Under the pieces are notes generated by a model. That model searched no databases. It had not been told where the DNA came from and saw only the letters and a list, made by a program, of their open reading frames with translations. A program made the translations under genes and the position numbers. From NCBI GenBank assembly GCA_007922305.1, contig ML677348.1, forward strand, positions 20,151,327 to 20,215,326: a DNA stretch of 64,000 nt. The letters run 5' to 3'. This DNA comes from Dermatemys mawii. Lineage: Eukaryota; Chordata; Testudines; Dermatemydidae. Of this stretch, positions 26,611 through 37,700 are shown in pieces; position 1 is the first letter of the stretch; the number at the start of each line of letters is the position of its first letter.

Positions 26611-26862
26611 ATGCTGCCACCACCACTCCCCTTGATCTTGGAATTGGATCCATTGCTAGCCAGTATTAAATGTGTTTCCGGAGACTCCAGTTCAGATAGC
26701 AATGAAAAAATATTTGAAGACATTTGGCACTGTAATCCTAGACAGGTGAGGTATTCATTTGAAAACCTGACTGATGACCTAAAATATCCTTGGACAGCTG
26801 AACAAGAGATTCCTCCAACTAACCACTGGGGAAAACAAGTAAATAAATATTTATTGAATTAA
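26611..26862 (+). CDS. Unrecognised 83-codon ORF in the intergenic region
   Basis: From ATG 26611 to TAA 26860-26862 the plus strand encodes 83 residues: an L/P-rich start (MLPPPLPLILELDPLL), an acidic and serine-rich middle (GDSSSDSNEKIFEDIW) and a polar end (NHWGKQVNKYLLN). A T-rich run followed by attgag lies just before the ATG and could serve as a splice acceptor; AATAAA occurs near the stop (gtaaataaatatt). I recognise no family. It could be an alternative last exon of RCBTB2, a retrocopy end, or chance. The next 400 bases hold no other coding signal. Confidence 0.25.
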   Translation: MLPPPLPLILELDPLLASIKCVSGDSSSDSNEKIFEDIWHCNPRQVRYSFENLTDDLKYPWTAEQEIPPTNHWGKQVNKYLLN

Positions 26863-27427
26863 ATGGAACTTAAAAGGAATACAAGTAAATTACTACAATA
26901 AAGGAACTATCACAGTGATTGATGTTAGTAGGTTCAGCCTCATGCTGTTTTCTAGGACCCATCTTTGGAATGATGGAGCTTTATTACAAAGCATGTTCAC
27001 TGAATAAATCGCTGTAGTATGTAAATGCTTTTTATATAAACTGAAGTTAATTGTTTCCTTGCGATTACTTTGTAAAATAAAACCTTTATCCATTAGCAAG
27101 ATACATTTTGCTTGACCCCAAGAACGTATAATGTTTGTAGCCCTACTATAATAAAATATCCAGCCAACACCACATTTCTGTAAAAACTCATCTGGCTTAC
27201 TAGACAACTAATAAAATGGTTATGTTTAGGATCTTAGCTTTTGACCTATTTACTTTTTATTATAATCTAAAGCCTACATAGAATTGTTTCGACCATTCTT
27301 AAACAGCTGTTTATTACTTCTTTGTTAACAAGTTGTGGGGATGAGGGGAGAGAAACAGGTAATGTGTAACGTACAGGACAAAAATTGCAGTTCCAAAGTA
27401 TAGTTTAAAGACCACAGTCTTTTTCTA

Positions 27428-27692
27428 AGGGCTCGTTTACATGTGGCAAGCTGGGGTGAATATCTATCTATGCACTAGCCTGCTGCACACTAGGTATTGG
27501 TGCAGATCCTGCTGTTACGCACTAACAGTTCCATAGTGCCCTTTGAACTACTCCTGTATGAAAGCAGGGTAGGATCACTAAGTGCTACAGAAGTTCAGTG
27601 CCCAGCAGCAGGCTAGGAAGGGGTAGATTTATAACCCAGCTTGCAGGGGAGTGGATGGAGAATGACTAAGTGCATAGACAAGACTTTAAGGA
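27428..27692. mobile_element. Probable MITE with gggctcg-type inverted ends
   Basis: The left end aagggctcgtttacatg pairs with the right end gtgcatagacaagacttt read in reverse. Inner modules caagctggggtg and cacccagcttgcag-like sequence are also inverted. It is 265 bp and non-coding. Confidence 0.5.
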
Positions 27693-28091
27693 AATGACTG
27701 TTAGCCTCAATAAGCAGCAATAAAACCAATGTCTACACAAAAATGTGTGTGGGGAATTTGACTGGGAAACAGATTTCAGGCTTTTCAAAGAAGTTAATGC
27801 AGCAGTGAAAGAGAGTGATTGCAACTAGATGAAACACCTTGTGTGTTTTTGACATACCACTTCTGCTTGGTAAAAGAGGTTTGTTTGTTTTTTGTCAGGA
27901 TACCTGTATAAACTAAACTTGTTACATTTTAAGATATTCAGAACTGTATCATGTGCTGGTTTCCTACAGCAACACAAACTTCTACAGATGTCCCACCATT
28001 TCATGCACTTTTATAAGTGGTTTCTTTCTTGGCCTGCAAATAACTGCTGTAACTCTCACATACTCAAGTGGGTGCACATGCTGTTTACTTA

Positions 28092-28374
28092 GGGCTTGTC
28101 TTCACTATGTGCGGTAGCAATCGGTCTTTTGGCGATCAATTTATCGCGTCTCGTCAGGATGCGATAAATCGATCGCCAGCGCTGCCCCCGTAGACTCCGG
28201 AACTCCAGCTCACCAAAAGGCGTAAGCTGGAGTCGACGGGGGAGTGCGCCGCCGCCGTGAGGACGGCAGGTAAGTTGGCTGTAGAGATGCCAACTTCAGC
28301 TACGTTATTAACGTAGCTGAAGTTGCGTATCTACAGCCGATCCCCAGCCCTAGTGAAAACCAGCCCTGAGACTT
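28092..28374. mobile_element. MITE of the gtcgac-rich reptile family
   Basis: The ends are agggcttgtcttcactatg and cctagtgaaaaccagccct, an imperfect inverted pair. The interior has gcgataaatcgatcg, gctggagtcgacggg and an inverted aacttcagctacgt / acgtagctgaagtt pair. The same modules occur reversed at 61602-61914 and partly at 5190-5395. No coding capacity. Confidence 0.7.
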
Positions 28375-29395
28375 GTCTAGAGTAGCACTGTTTTGGAAAT
28401 ACAAAATTCTTCATGTATAGATCTACATGAAAGAGCTGAAGTTGCACTGTTGAAGAGGAGCATAAACAATTGATACAGTTTTTTATATTCAGGTTCAGTA
28501 ATAGTTAATCAAAAGGTTACTCTGACCTTTAAAACACATCATATCAGGAAATAGAGGACATGTGGAAGGGACCCAGACATATGGTTAAAACTGCAGGAGG
28601 AAAAGGTCTCTAGTACTATTGTTTGTCCAGCTTTGAATCCTTAAGGCAGCTGGATTTCTCTTTCTGGAATAATATTTCAAAAACACTAGATCATTTTGAA
28701 GAGCTTTGTATGAAGCAGTAATAAAAGTACTAATCTCAAATGTCATAAACTTTCAAAATCTTCTAAGGGCAATTGGAGCATTTACTGTAACTTACCAGAA
28801 ATATCCAGTATACTGCTTGGAAATTGTATTCTGACAGTTAATGTGGTGGTTTCTGTAAACTGGAGATAAAATATTTTGCTGAAAACATTTATTTTTTTAG
28901 GTGAAGGTTTGGGTTAAAGTCAGAAGAGTGACAAATTTTGCTGCTAGCACCCAGGTGCAATTTAAAGTCATATGTATGGATTTTACAAACATTCTGGTCA
29001 GCACTGCAAAGCTTTTTATCCAGTTGCATAAAACCTTATTGAGAAGACAGATAGGTCCCTGCCAGTTGGAGCTTAAAACTTAAGTTAGACATAGCAGAGC
29101 AACAGCTGACAGATAGTCCGCAGCAGAGAAAATGAGGGCTACAACAGTAAGAAATTTGTGAAATAATTTTCTATAACGTATATCTGACTTGCTTTCTTTG
29201 TGGTTTGTGTGTGTTAATCATTTGAAGGTGGAAAATCAGTTGAGGGTCAGAGTGGTTAAGCAGATAGAGTACTATTCCATTCTACTTCCCATGTCATCAG
29301 TAGAACTTCCAATTACATTTTAATTCCAGATTCTTTAGTTGGTGATGGTGGAAGAAGCAGAAAGAGTAACTTGATTTTCAGGTGGAGTCTGCAAT
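28375..29395. other. Intergenic, nothing recognised
   Basis: AT-rich sequence with no exon-like segment. The short frame at 28901-29083 has no family signature. Confidence 0.4.
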
Positions 29396-29399
29396 GTTC

Positions 29400-29660
29400 C
29401 ATCTGAGGTAGCACAGTCTAGTGGGTAGGCCTAGACTGGGTAGCTGGAAAATTCAGTTCTCTTCTCATCTCTACCCCTGACATGGACCAATTCTGTTTCA
29501 CCACTGTGCTTCACAATCGCTCCTGCCCTTTGTCTTGTCTATTTAGATTTTAAGTTCCTCAAAGTAGCAATTGTGTATGTTTGTACAGTGTTTAACATAA
29601 GGGGGTCCTGATCTTCATTGGGGCCTTGTGTTCTACTGTAATACAAATAATGATAATGCT
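29400..29660 (+). repeat. CORE/MIR-type SINE
   Basis: It begins gaggtagcacagtctagtgg (tRNA-like head), passes ttcagttctcttctcatct, and ends with the amniote tail modules tttgtacagtgtttaaca, ggggtcctgatcttcattgg and aatacaaataatgataat. Order and tail fit a MIR-like SINE in sense orientation. Confidence 0.6.
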
Positions 29661-29844
29661 GGTAGAAAATCTAATTAGAAAAATCTGAAATGAATTCAAA
29701 CTGATGGAACTAATGAAAGTTTTGTAGATGGCTTAAAGCCCAAATGTGTATTCAGATCTAGATCACTGCAATACTTTCTTATTAACTTTATACCTAATAA
29801 AAAAGGAAGTTACAAAGATCACCAATAAATCTTATTAAAGCTAT

Positions 29845-31664
29845 TTTATTTATCTTGAAAGGAATGAAATCCATTAGTTGTACAATATGCAGCCATACAC
29901 TTAAATGTAGTCTTCAGTCCGCCTGAACAAAAAAAGTACATTGTCACAGTAGAGAAAGGATAGCCTGTCTAAGTACTGAACTCTGTAGTATACTACTCCT
30001 TGCAATTCTCTAACCAACAAGTTAAGAGCTGGGCACTATTCTAACAGCAACTATGGAGCTTAAAATCAGTGTATCCCATTTTTGTAATATATTTCACCTG
30101 TAAACTCTGAAGAAAAAAAAGGCAAAGAAATGTAAGATACTAACACTTCTGTACATACTTTTGGAAGTTGAAACCATATTCAGACTTAAAACTTAAAGTA
30201 ACTTTTATTTCAAAGCTCATCAAAATATTTCCAAATCAATATACTGTTGTACAGTTTTTAAAAATTGCCCTACAATTAGATTTTTGACTGACAAAAACTG
30301 ATCTTAAAAAAAACCAGACGACACTACCAAAAATATTTTCTATTTTCAACTAAGAGATTTCTAAATAAGTTACCCACACAAAATTTTTTTAAAAACATGT
30401 TTCTGTGTAATAAAACCCAGGTGTGTTTTTTCTACTTTATCTGCTTTAATTTAAGTACTTGCACAAAACTAAATCTCCTCTGCTAGAGCTGCTTTTTAGA
30501 CTGCTATAAGTAAAATACTTTATACCTTTATACTAGCAAAACACCGACAACTGAGTAGCTAATTTAAAAATTATCAACAATTCAAATAGCCTTGAAAATT
30601 GAGCCCTTTTATGAAGAGAGGGAGGACTATGACCAAATTTTTAAAATCTGGATGCTTCACATGTTAAACTTGATCTAAATATGAATTTGGGAGCACTCTG
30701 GAAGTCAAGCTATGGCCAGCTTGAGGTACACAGGTTTAAGTTACTAAAACTAGGATTCTGTTCCCATTTCTTGTCAAAACTGAGTAAGCTAAATCATTGA
30801 ATTCAGGCAAATCAGTATTTGTAGAGGTCATAACAAGAAACTCCAGATTGGTAACAATATGATTTCATTTCATGTACATTTTTCTTATTTTTCAGGATCC
30901 AGAAATATCAGAAAGTGCACTTTGAGTATTTTGTACCTGGGGCAAAAAAATCTGTCCCTGGAACACATTTACTCTCTGAGTAATTCATACTCAGTGAGGT
31001 TCAGACTGACTGACAGATGACCACCAGTATAACTGTCCACTCAAATTGTGAGGGGGAAAAAGTACTAGAAGATGTTAAGAATCGGAGGTATCTGTTATTT
31101 GTTTCAGTAGTATGGCTATATGAGTTTACTTTACACTTTGTTTGTATGTTGTACTTACAATGGTAGGGCCTAATCCTGCAACAGTTATGACTGCGTGCAT
31201 AGTAAAGTTAATGGTCCTTAACATGGTAATTCTACAGTCAGAAGTTGTTGCAGTATTTGGCCCCTAATTCACAAAATATGCAAATAGTGCATACAATTCC
31301 AACATTAAAATGAAATCTAATGGACAAAAGAATTAGTGCATTTCAAATTGTTCTATCTAACTTTATTTTTGATAGAAGAGTTCAAAATAAGTAGAATGAA
31401 TTGGCATTAAATGAACAATGTTGCAATAGAAAGCTGAACAACTCTTCCAAATCCTCAAAAATATATAAATTAATAAACTCAGTGGCTTACCTTGTGTACA
31501 TGCTACATCATAAGGCATAATATAATGAAAAACACTGAAGTAAAAAAAAAGCCAAACATTTTAAACTAGCAATTGATCATAAAAAAAGGAACTAACATGG
31601 TGGCTGAAAAAGAAAGACAAATGCAGAGAAGCATGCAGTGCACCACATGGTCCTAAGATGATGT
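29845..31664 (-). other. RB1: Probable RB1 3' UTR
   Basis: After the stop at 31665 the minus strand runs AT-rich with no splice signal I trust. AATAAA on the minus strand lies at 29845-29850 (ttttatt on plus), about 1.8 kb past the stop, close to the length of the human RB1 3' UTR as I recall it. The end point is inferred. A small inverted repeat (gggcctaatcctgcaa / ttgcagtatttggcccc) lies at 31167-31264. Confidence 0.5.
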
Positions 31665-31738
31665 TCACTTTTCTTCAGTGGCTGATGTATCTGTTCCATC
31701 ATTTAGTTTTTGCTTTTGCATTCTTGTTCGAGTAGATG
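31665..31738 (-). CDS. RB1: RB1 exon 27, coding part with stop
   Basis: Acceptor ccctag (minus) is just upstream of 31738; TGA at 31665-31667. With the last base of exon 26 it encodes [20 protein letters not shown] and TEEK, the RB1 C-terminal tail. Confidence 0.95.
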
Positions 31739-34700
31739 CTAGGGAAAAGGGACAGTAACTTTACCACTTTTATAGTAAATCAACTTGTGCAAAACAATTT
31801 TAAAGGGTGTGCTTATTCATGAGACAAAGAATTTAACTTTTAGCCTGACAACTTTTCTATACAAATTAAAACCTAATTTGAACCACAAGTACTCAGATAT
31901 TTAATTCTGAATTACTTTGGTAATTCCGACTTGCCAGTTCATGTTACAGCCTTAAAGAACTGTGTACTTACACTGTTACAACTCCCATTGGCTCCTATTA
32001 TGGTAGTACTCAAACTCTTTATCTCTCTCTTTCCTGAGATAAAGCACGTCCACTGAGCCCTATATGTGAGTCAAGTCCTTTTATTGCTCAGACAGCTAAT
32101 ACCCCCATCAGAAGAGAGTTTTGCATCTAAAGCCTGACTCACCAACTTCCTCAAAATGGAACTTTTCCCAAACCTCAGTGGCTAAATAATGACACACTAA
32201 TGAAAAATAATGAGATATAATACTAGAACATCAACTCTTAAACTTTGCAACTACTAAACTACAAACAGGACTGAACCAAATTTTAGTTCCCTACCCCAAT
32301 TTAACAAAGATCTATGTGGAGTGTTTGGTTCAGCAGACATGCCTGTCTTAGAGAAGAAAATCTAATAGGTTAAACAACTTTTTGCTGGGAATAGGGATGG
32401 ACATATCCACTAATTTATACACCAGATGTGACAAGCAGTGAAAAATTCTACAGTTAAACCAATACTGTGGCTGCTGAGAACAGTGGTTCTCAACCTTTCC
32501 CAGCTATTGTACCCCTTTCTGGAGTCTTAAGCCCAAGCCTCACGGCCTGGGGCTGAAGCATGTAACTTAGCTTCACGAGGCCCCGGGCATTGCCCTGTTT
32601 GCCACCTCTTAATGCCAGCCCTGCACTTGTGACCCCCCTGAAACTCATCCTGTGACCTCATCCTGTGACCTCATCCCGGAGGTGACCCCCAGGCTCAGAA
32701 ACACTGATCTAGATCAGCGGTTCTCAAACTGTGGCTTGGGACCCTGAAGTGGGTCACAATCCCATTTTAATGGGGTTGCCAGGGCTGGCGTTAGACTTGC
32801 TGGGGCCCAGAGCCAAAGCCTGAGCCTGGCCGCCCAGGGCTGAAGCCGAAGCCTGGGTAGCAGGGCTCAAGTTACAGTTCCACTCCCTCGGGCAGTGGGG
32901 CTTGGGCTTCCGACCCTCCTGCCCAGAGTAGTGGCACTTGGGCTTTGGTCCCCCTGCCTAGGGCGGAAGCACTCAGGCTCTCTCTCAATCACACGCACAC
33001 ACACACACCAGGATGGTGGGGCTCAAGTGGGCTCAAGCTTCAGTCCCCCCTCCTGGGGTCATGTAGTAATTTGTGTTGTCAGAAGGTTGTCACAGGTGTA
33101 ATGAAGTTTGAGAATTCCTGATGTAGATGAGTTGATGAACCCCCTGGAAAACCTCTACGTAACCCCACCTGGCTTAGAGGACCAACAAGATGCAGTCTCA
33201 AGAGGGAGGGTAGTTTTGTTTTTAATTTGGTGGGTGAGAATTTTATTTGAAAACTGATGGGAACCCTGTAAAAGCAGAAAGAAACATTGATCTGACTGCC
33301 TGTAACCACATCCAAGGGAACATAAAATGTTTATTATAGCTGAGCTGTGGTGTTTCAGTATAAAAACAAGGCAATGTACAAAGCTATGCAAAATGCAGTC
33401 TTCTGTGCATATACAGTTAATGGAGCACATGCCTTCTAGGTACTGAAATCCAAGTTCACCTGGTCTCTGAGGTGCTGCTTCATCTGGGGATAATTCATAG
33501 TAATTTAGTACCGGTGACTTTCCATTGGAAAATGTTTAAGAATACACCTCGCTGTGTCTGCTTTAAAAGGTTGACTTTAACACAGATTTCACCGCGTGGC
33601 TATATGGAACAAGCAGGGATAGAAGACTGTGAAAAGAAAAAGCACATTAAGGTGGCAGCTAAAGAGTACCACTCTACCAAAAGCTGCATCTGAGATCCGC
33701 CATCCAATGCAGCAGGTAGCCACATAACTTCTCTGCCCACGAAGCCTTCTGATCTTGAGTGTCCTGCTTTATCTTCTGAGGTGTGAGTCCTCTGTATGTA
33801 TTCTTAATGTAGTTTAAGCCATTTGGAAATGATGTCTTTATAAGCATTCATGCTGTGAGGTCTGGGATTGAAACAGGATGAGACGCAAGCATTTTATCAA
33901 CTGTTCTATCCTTTTCAAGGGTATCCTGAATCTTCTCCTGAGATCCAGTGTGGGCAGATGATTTTTTCTTTTCATACTTGAAGTCAGTATTAAAAAAAAC
34001 AGCTATATCCTGGGATGAATTCTTCCTCTATATTATTTTGTCCCTGTGGAATATGCGGTATAATGGCTGCTGGAGCATGTTGCTATACAGCTCCAAATCC
34101 TGCCAAGATAATAGGTCACTGATGGTTAAGAAGGTAATACTGTTGACTGTGTGCAACAATAAAATAAGAGTGGAATCTTCAAAAATGTACCACGTTGGTC
34201 TAACTGCTCCCATTGAATTTGAAGAATTGTACAATTCACTTCAATGGGAGCAGTTAGGCCAACTCTAAGCACTTTTGAAAAATCCCACTCAAATCCCATC
34301 AGACATCTCATTTAGGTCTAATGCTTTCAACAGGTATGTGAATATGATATGCCAAAGAGGCCCTCCTGGAATAAAGGACTGAATACTAATGAAATCTGCA
34401 CTTTAAGTACTATGCACTGGTTCCAGTGACTATGAGATGAAAGACCTAATGGGATGTGGATTGCTTTATATCTTCAACCTCTCTCTGTACAAAGTACTGA
34501 AAAAGGTTCCAAATAAAAATGTAAGCCTTCAAGGATGATTCCTTCCTCACCAATAGGAGTGTTCTCTTTTCCTGTGCAACCTGTTTTCTTCACCTCTTCT
34601 TATTCAGAAGCATCATGGACTTTGTGTTCAACTTCTGCGAGGACAACGAGAGGGCAGGTTATTACTCCTTGATGACAACTGCATTATGGCCTGGACATCA

Positions 34701-37700
34701 GATACGTCAGCTCTGACAACTTGCCTCATGGTCCAGTGGAGAGCAATCAACATCATACTGTCCTGTTTATCTTCTATATCACTTTTGACTGTAGTGGAAT
34801 TGGACAGAAGTTATAAGAGGGAATTGGGATGACCAGTCAAAGACAGATATCCACAGTTGGCACTTTCTGGAGGTCCTCAATGTGGAGAGGTTTTGCAACC
34901 TTTGCTGACACTGAATACTGTTTAGTGAATCAAAATGGACTATTTGTGTAAGTAAGTACCATTTGATTGAGTACAGGGTGAAAAATCTGGCACTATAGTG
35001 GTATGCTGTTTTTCTGCAAAGGTGAAAGGTTATCTAAGATGTTATTAGTTCGAAAGCTCAAGGTGCAGACACCAATTCCTGGGATCTCTGGGCTCCACAG
35101 ATTCTGAGTCAAACAGAAGAGGCTTCACTAACTGCTTTATAGTGGAAATATGCTGCTTCTTATGATCTACTGATGAGAGAAAGTCTCTTCATAGACAGGG
35201 GATGATGCCAAAATCAGTCTCCCGCTTTAGTTTTCCGTATGTTGTGCATTTGTTGAGTGCCTTGAGCTTCAAAACGTTTCTGATTTTTTCTAGATCTCTT
35301 TAGGCCCAGGATAATGATGAACTATGTTCCAGAGAATCTCTCTTTAAAGAGTATTGGTTTGGCTGGCCTTATCAAGAGGACACAGTTTGATGCTGCCTGC
35401 ATTGTCAGTTTCTTTGTTGGTTCTTTGTTGTCCTTATTTGTATAAAGCAAATGTAGGGATTTCTCCAACTAACATTTTAATAAGCTTTAAAGACCTATTG
35501 ATCTGAGAACTCTTCTATGTGAAGAAAAAAAAAGATATATGCCCACCAAATAGAGTGCGGGGGACAGAAGACGAATCAAAGTAGAGCCATTGCTGGTGAA
35601 ATTCCAAGAGAATTTAGCAGATTGAGAGAAGTTTTGAGTTCCAGTGTCTACAATGGATCCAGACACTTGAAGGAACATAGATGAAAGGGTCTCCCTGCCT
35701 CCACTGACCAATGAAAGGGGAACCAGACCACATGTAGGGATCACTGGGCACAACCTATGTAAACTGTAGTAATTTTTAGGGGAGTGGGGGTAGGAGTGGC
35801 AGCTTTCCTTACACAAAAATGTCATGGAAGGTCTTAGGGGTTTTTTGTGTGTGTTGTGGGAGACCTGGAAGGGAGGCAGTAGTAGGGAGCAGTGGTACTC
35901 AAGAATTTCCCCCAAATCTGCCTCCATACTAAAACCTTTCCTAGCCTAGGGTGTTAACTGCAGTTGCCTCTGAGACAGCATTGCTACTGGACCATCAGGC
36001 AGCTGGAAACACTTGTTCACCAGAACATCTCTGGTGGATTGTATTTTGGGTTTTGTACATGTATTTTATTTTTATTTTTGTGTATTTCAGCATTTATCTG
36101 CAAAACCAACAGCTCCAAAAGAAACCAGCACAGCAACACTTATCTTCCAGACTACAGAAACTGCTAAAGCACTACAAACACCATTGTTTAACATTCACTG
36201 TACCGAGCATTTTATTTCTGTAACTAACTTAGAAAGATTAGATCAGTTACCAAATCAATTTAAACACAACTCTTTTGAGGTTAAGTGCAATTTTTACAAC
36301 CGGTAAACCACGCTTACAGTTGAATAATTTAAGAGAGGCTAAACATTTGTTTTCACATTCAGTATTAAATCTTTCAGTTCAATACTCTTTTATAGGTCAG
36401 ACTCACGCAGGTTGTCACAAACAACATCTGAAGGTCTGAAAAGAAAGTTAGCACTAATTCAGCTGTAACACAGTGTATATCTTGCCCTCAAGCCTCACCA
36501 AATCCTGCTGATATCCACCATGAGAGTTCTGTTGTATGTCCAGGGCAGTATATCGTATGATTCCTCTCCTGCCCTCTTCAAAAATGTGCCATACAACTCT
36601 ATATGGTAGATCCCAACTACAGACTGAGCATATACTATACATCTCTTAAGATCCCCTTTCTATCCAAAAGCAAATGATAAATTTACTACAAATCTTTTGC
36701 ATATTATTAAGAACCTTAGTAAGGCCAGTATTTATTTAGAAAGCTTCAGTCTAAGAATTCAGACGTTTAAGAAAAATGTGTCATATTCATATGGTATCTA
36801 TAGGAAATGTCTATCTTACATGATTATCTAGGTCAGTTAGCACACTTGAAATGGTGGTTCAGTATTTCCGTTTTAAACTACATTTTCAAGATCAGATGGA
36901 AACTCTGTAAGACTGAGTAACGTAATAAATGTACCCAGTAATTCCTGCTGTTACTGAAATTATGTATATGTTTAGCAAGGTTTTTATTTGGAGAAGTTGG
37001 CAGGCAGGGAAACAACCTTTTTTATCCCAGACCGTTATTTCTACTCGTTTACTACAGTAGACAATACTTACTCATTTCTGCAAGCTTTTGCTGGAATTTG
37101 GACTCTCCAGGTAGGTGTTTGCTGCGAACAGAAAACATTTCATTGAAGCAAGTAACATGTTCTTTTTATTTTTGTCTGAATAAAGAAAGTTGCTAGAGGT
37201 GGTCAGCACCATCACCACCTCTTCCTGGTTTCTTGTAAAAAATGCAAACCTAGCCCTAGTATTTTTTTCTGCATACTAAAGCTGATTCAAGAGTTGTTAG
37301 CTTTCTGATATTCAATGTTATTTTCAATTTTGCTAAATTTGACCAAAGCCACTTGAGACAGTAGATTAATATCCAATTCTGGTCCAGCACCCAGTATTGT
37401 ACTTGCTGTCACAGGAGAGACTCTAGCTCCTGACACTAGAGAGGTTCAGATTCAAGAAGTATTAGGCTAAAATCTATCATTAAATATTTTATATTACTAA
37501 GAAAGGTAATATCTTTTCTTGGACCAACTTCTGTTTTGAGCTTTTGAGCTTATGCGGAGCTCTTCTTCAGGTCTGGGAAACAAAACAATGGAAAATACTA
37601 AATTTTGACAACATAGATACCACAACATTGTATACATACACTAGCTAAGACATAGTACCTCTGTATGATGGTAGCTTGTTTCCTTTGTTATTATTTTGCT

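Noticed and set aside
35487..35927. 146-codon minus-strand frame in RB1 intron 26
   Set aside because: No family motif, no splice or promoter context, repeat-like composition; RB1 exons on the same strand splice over it.
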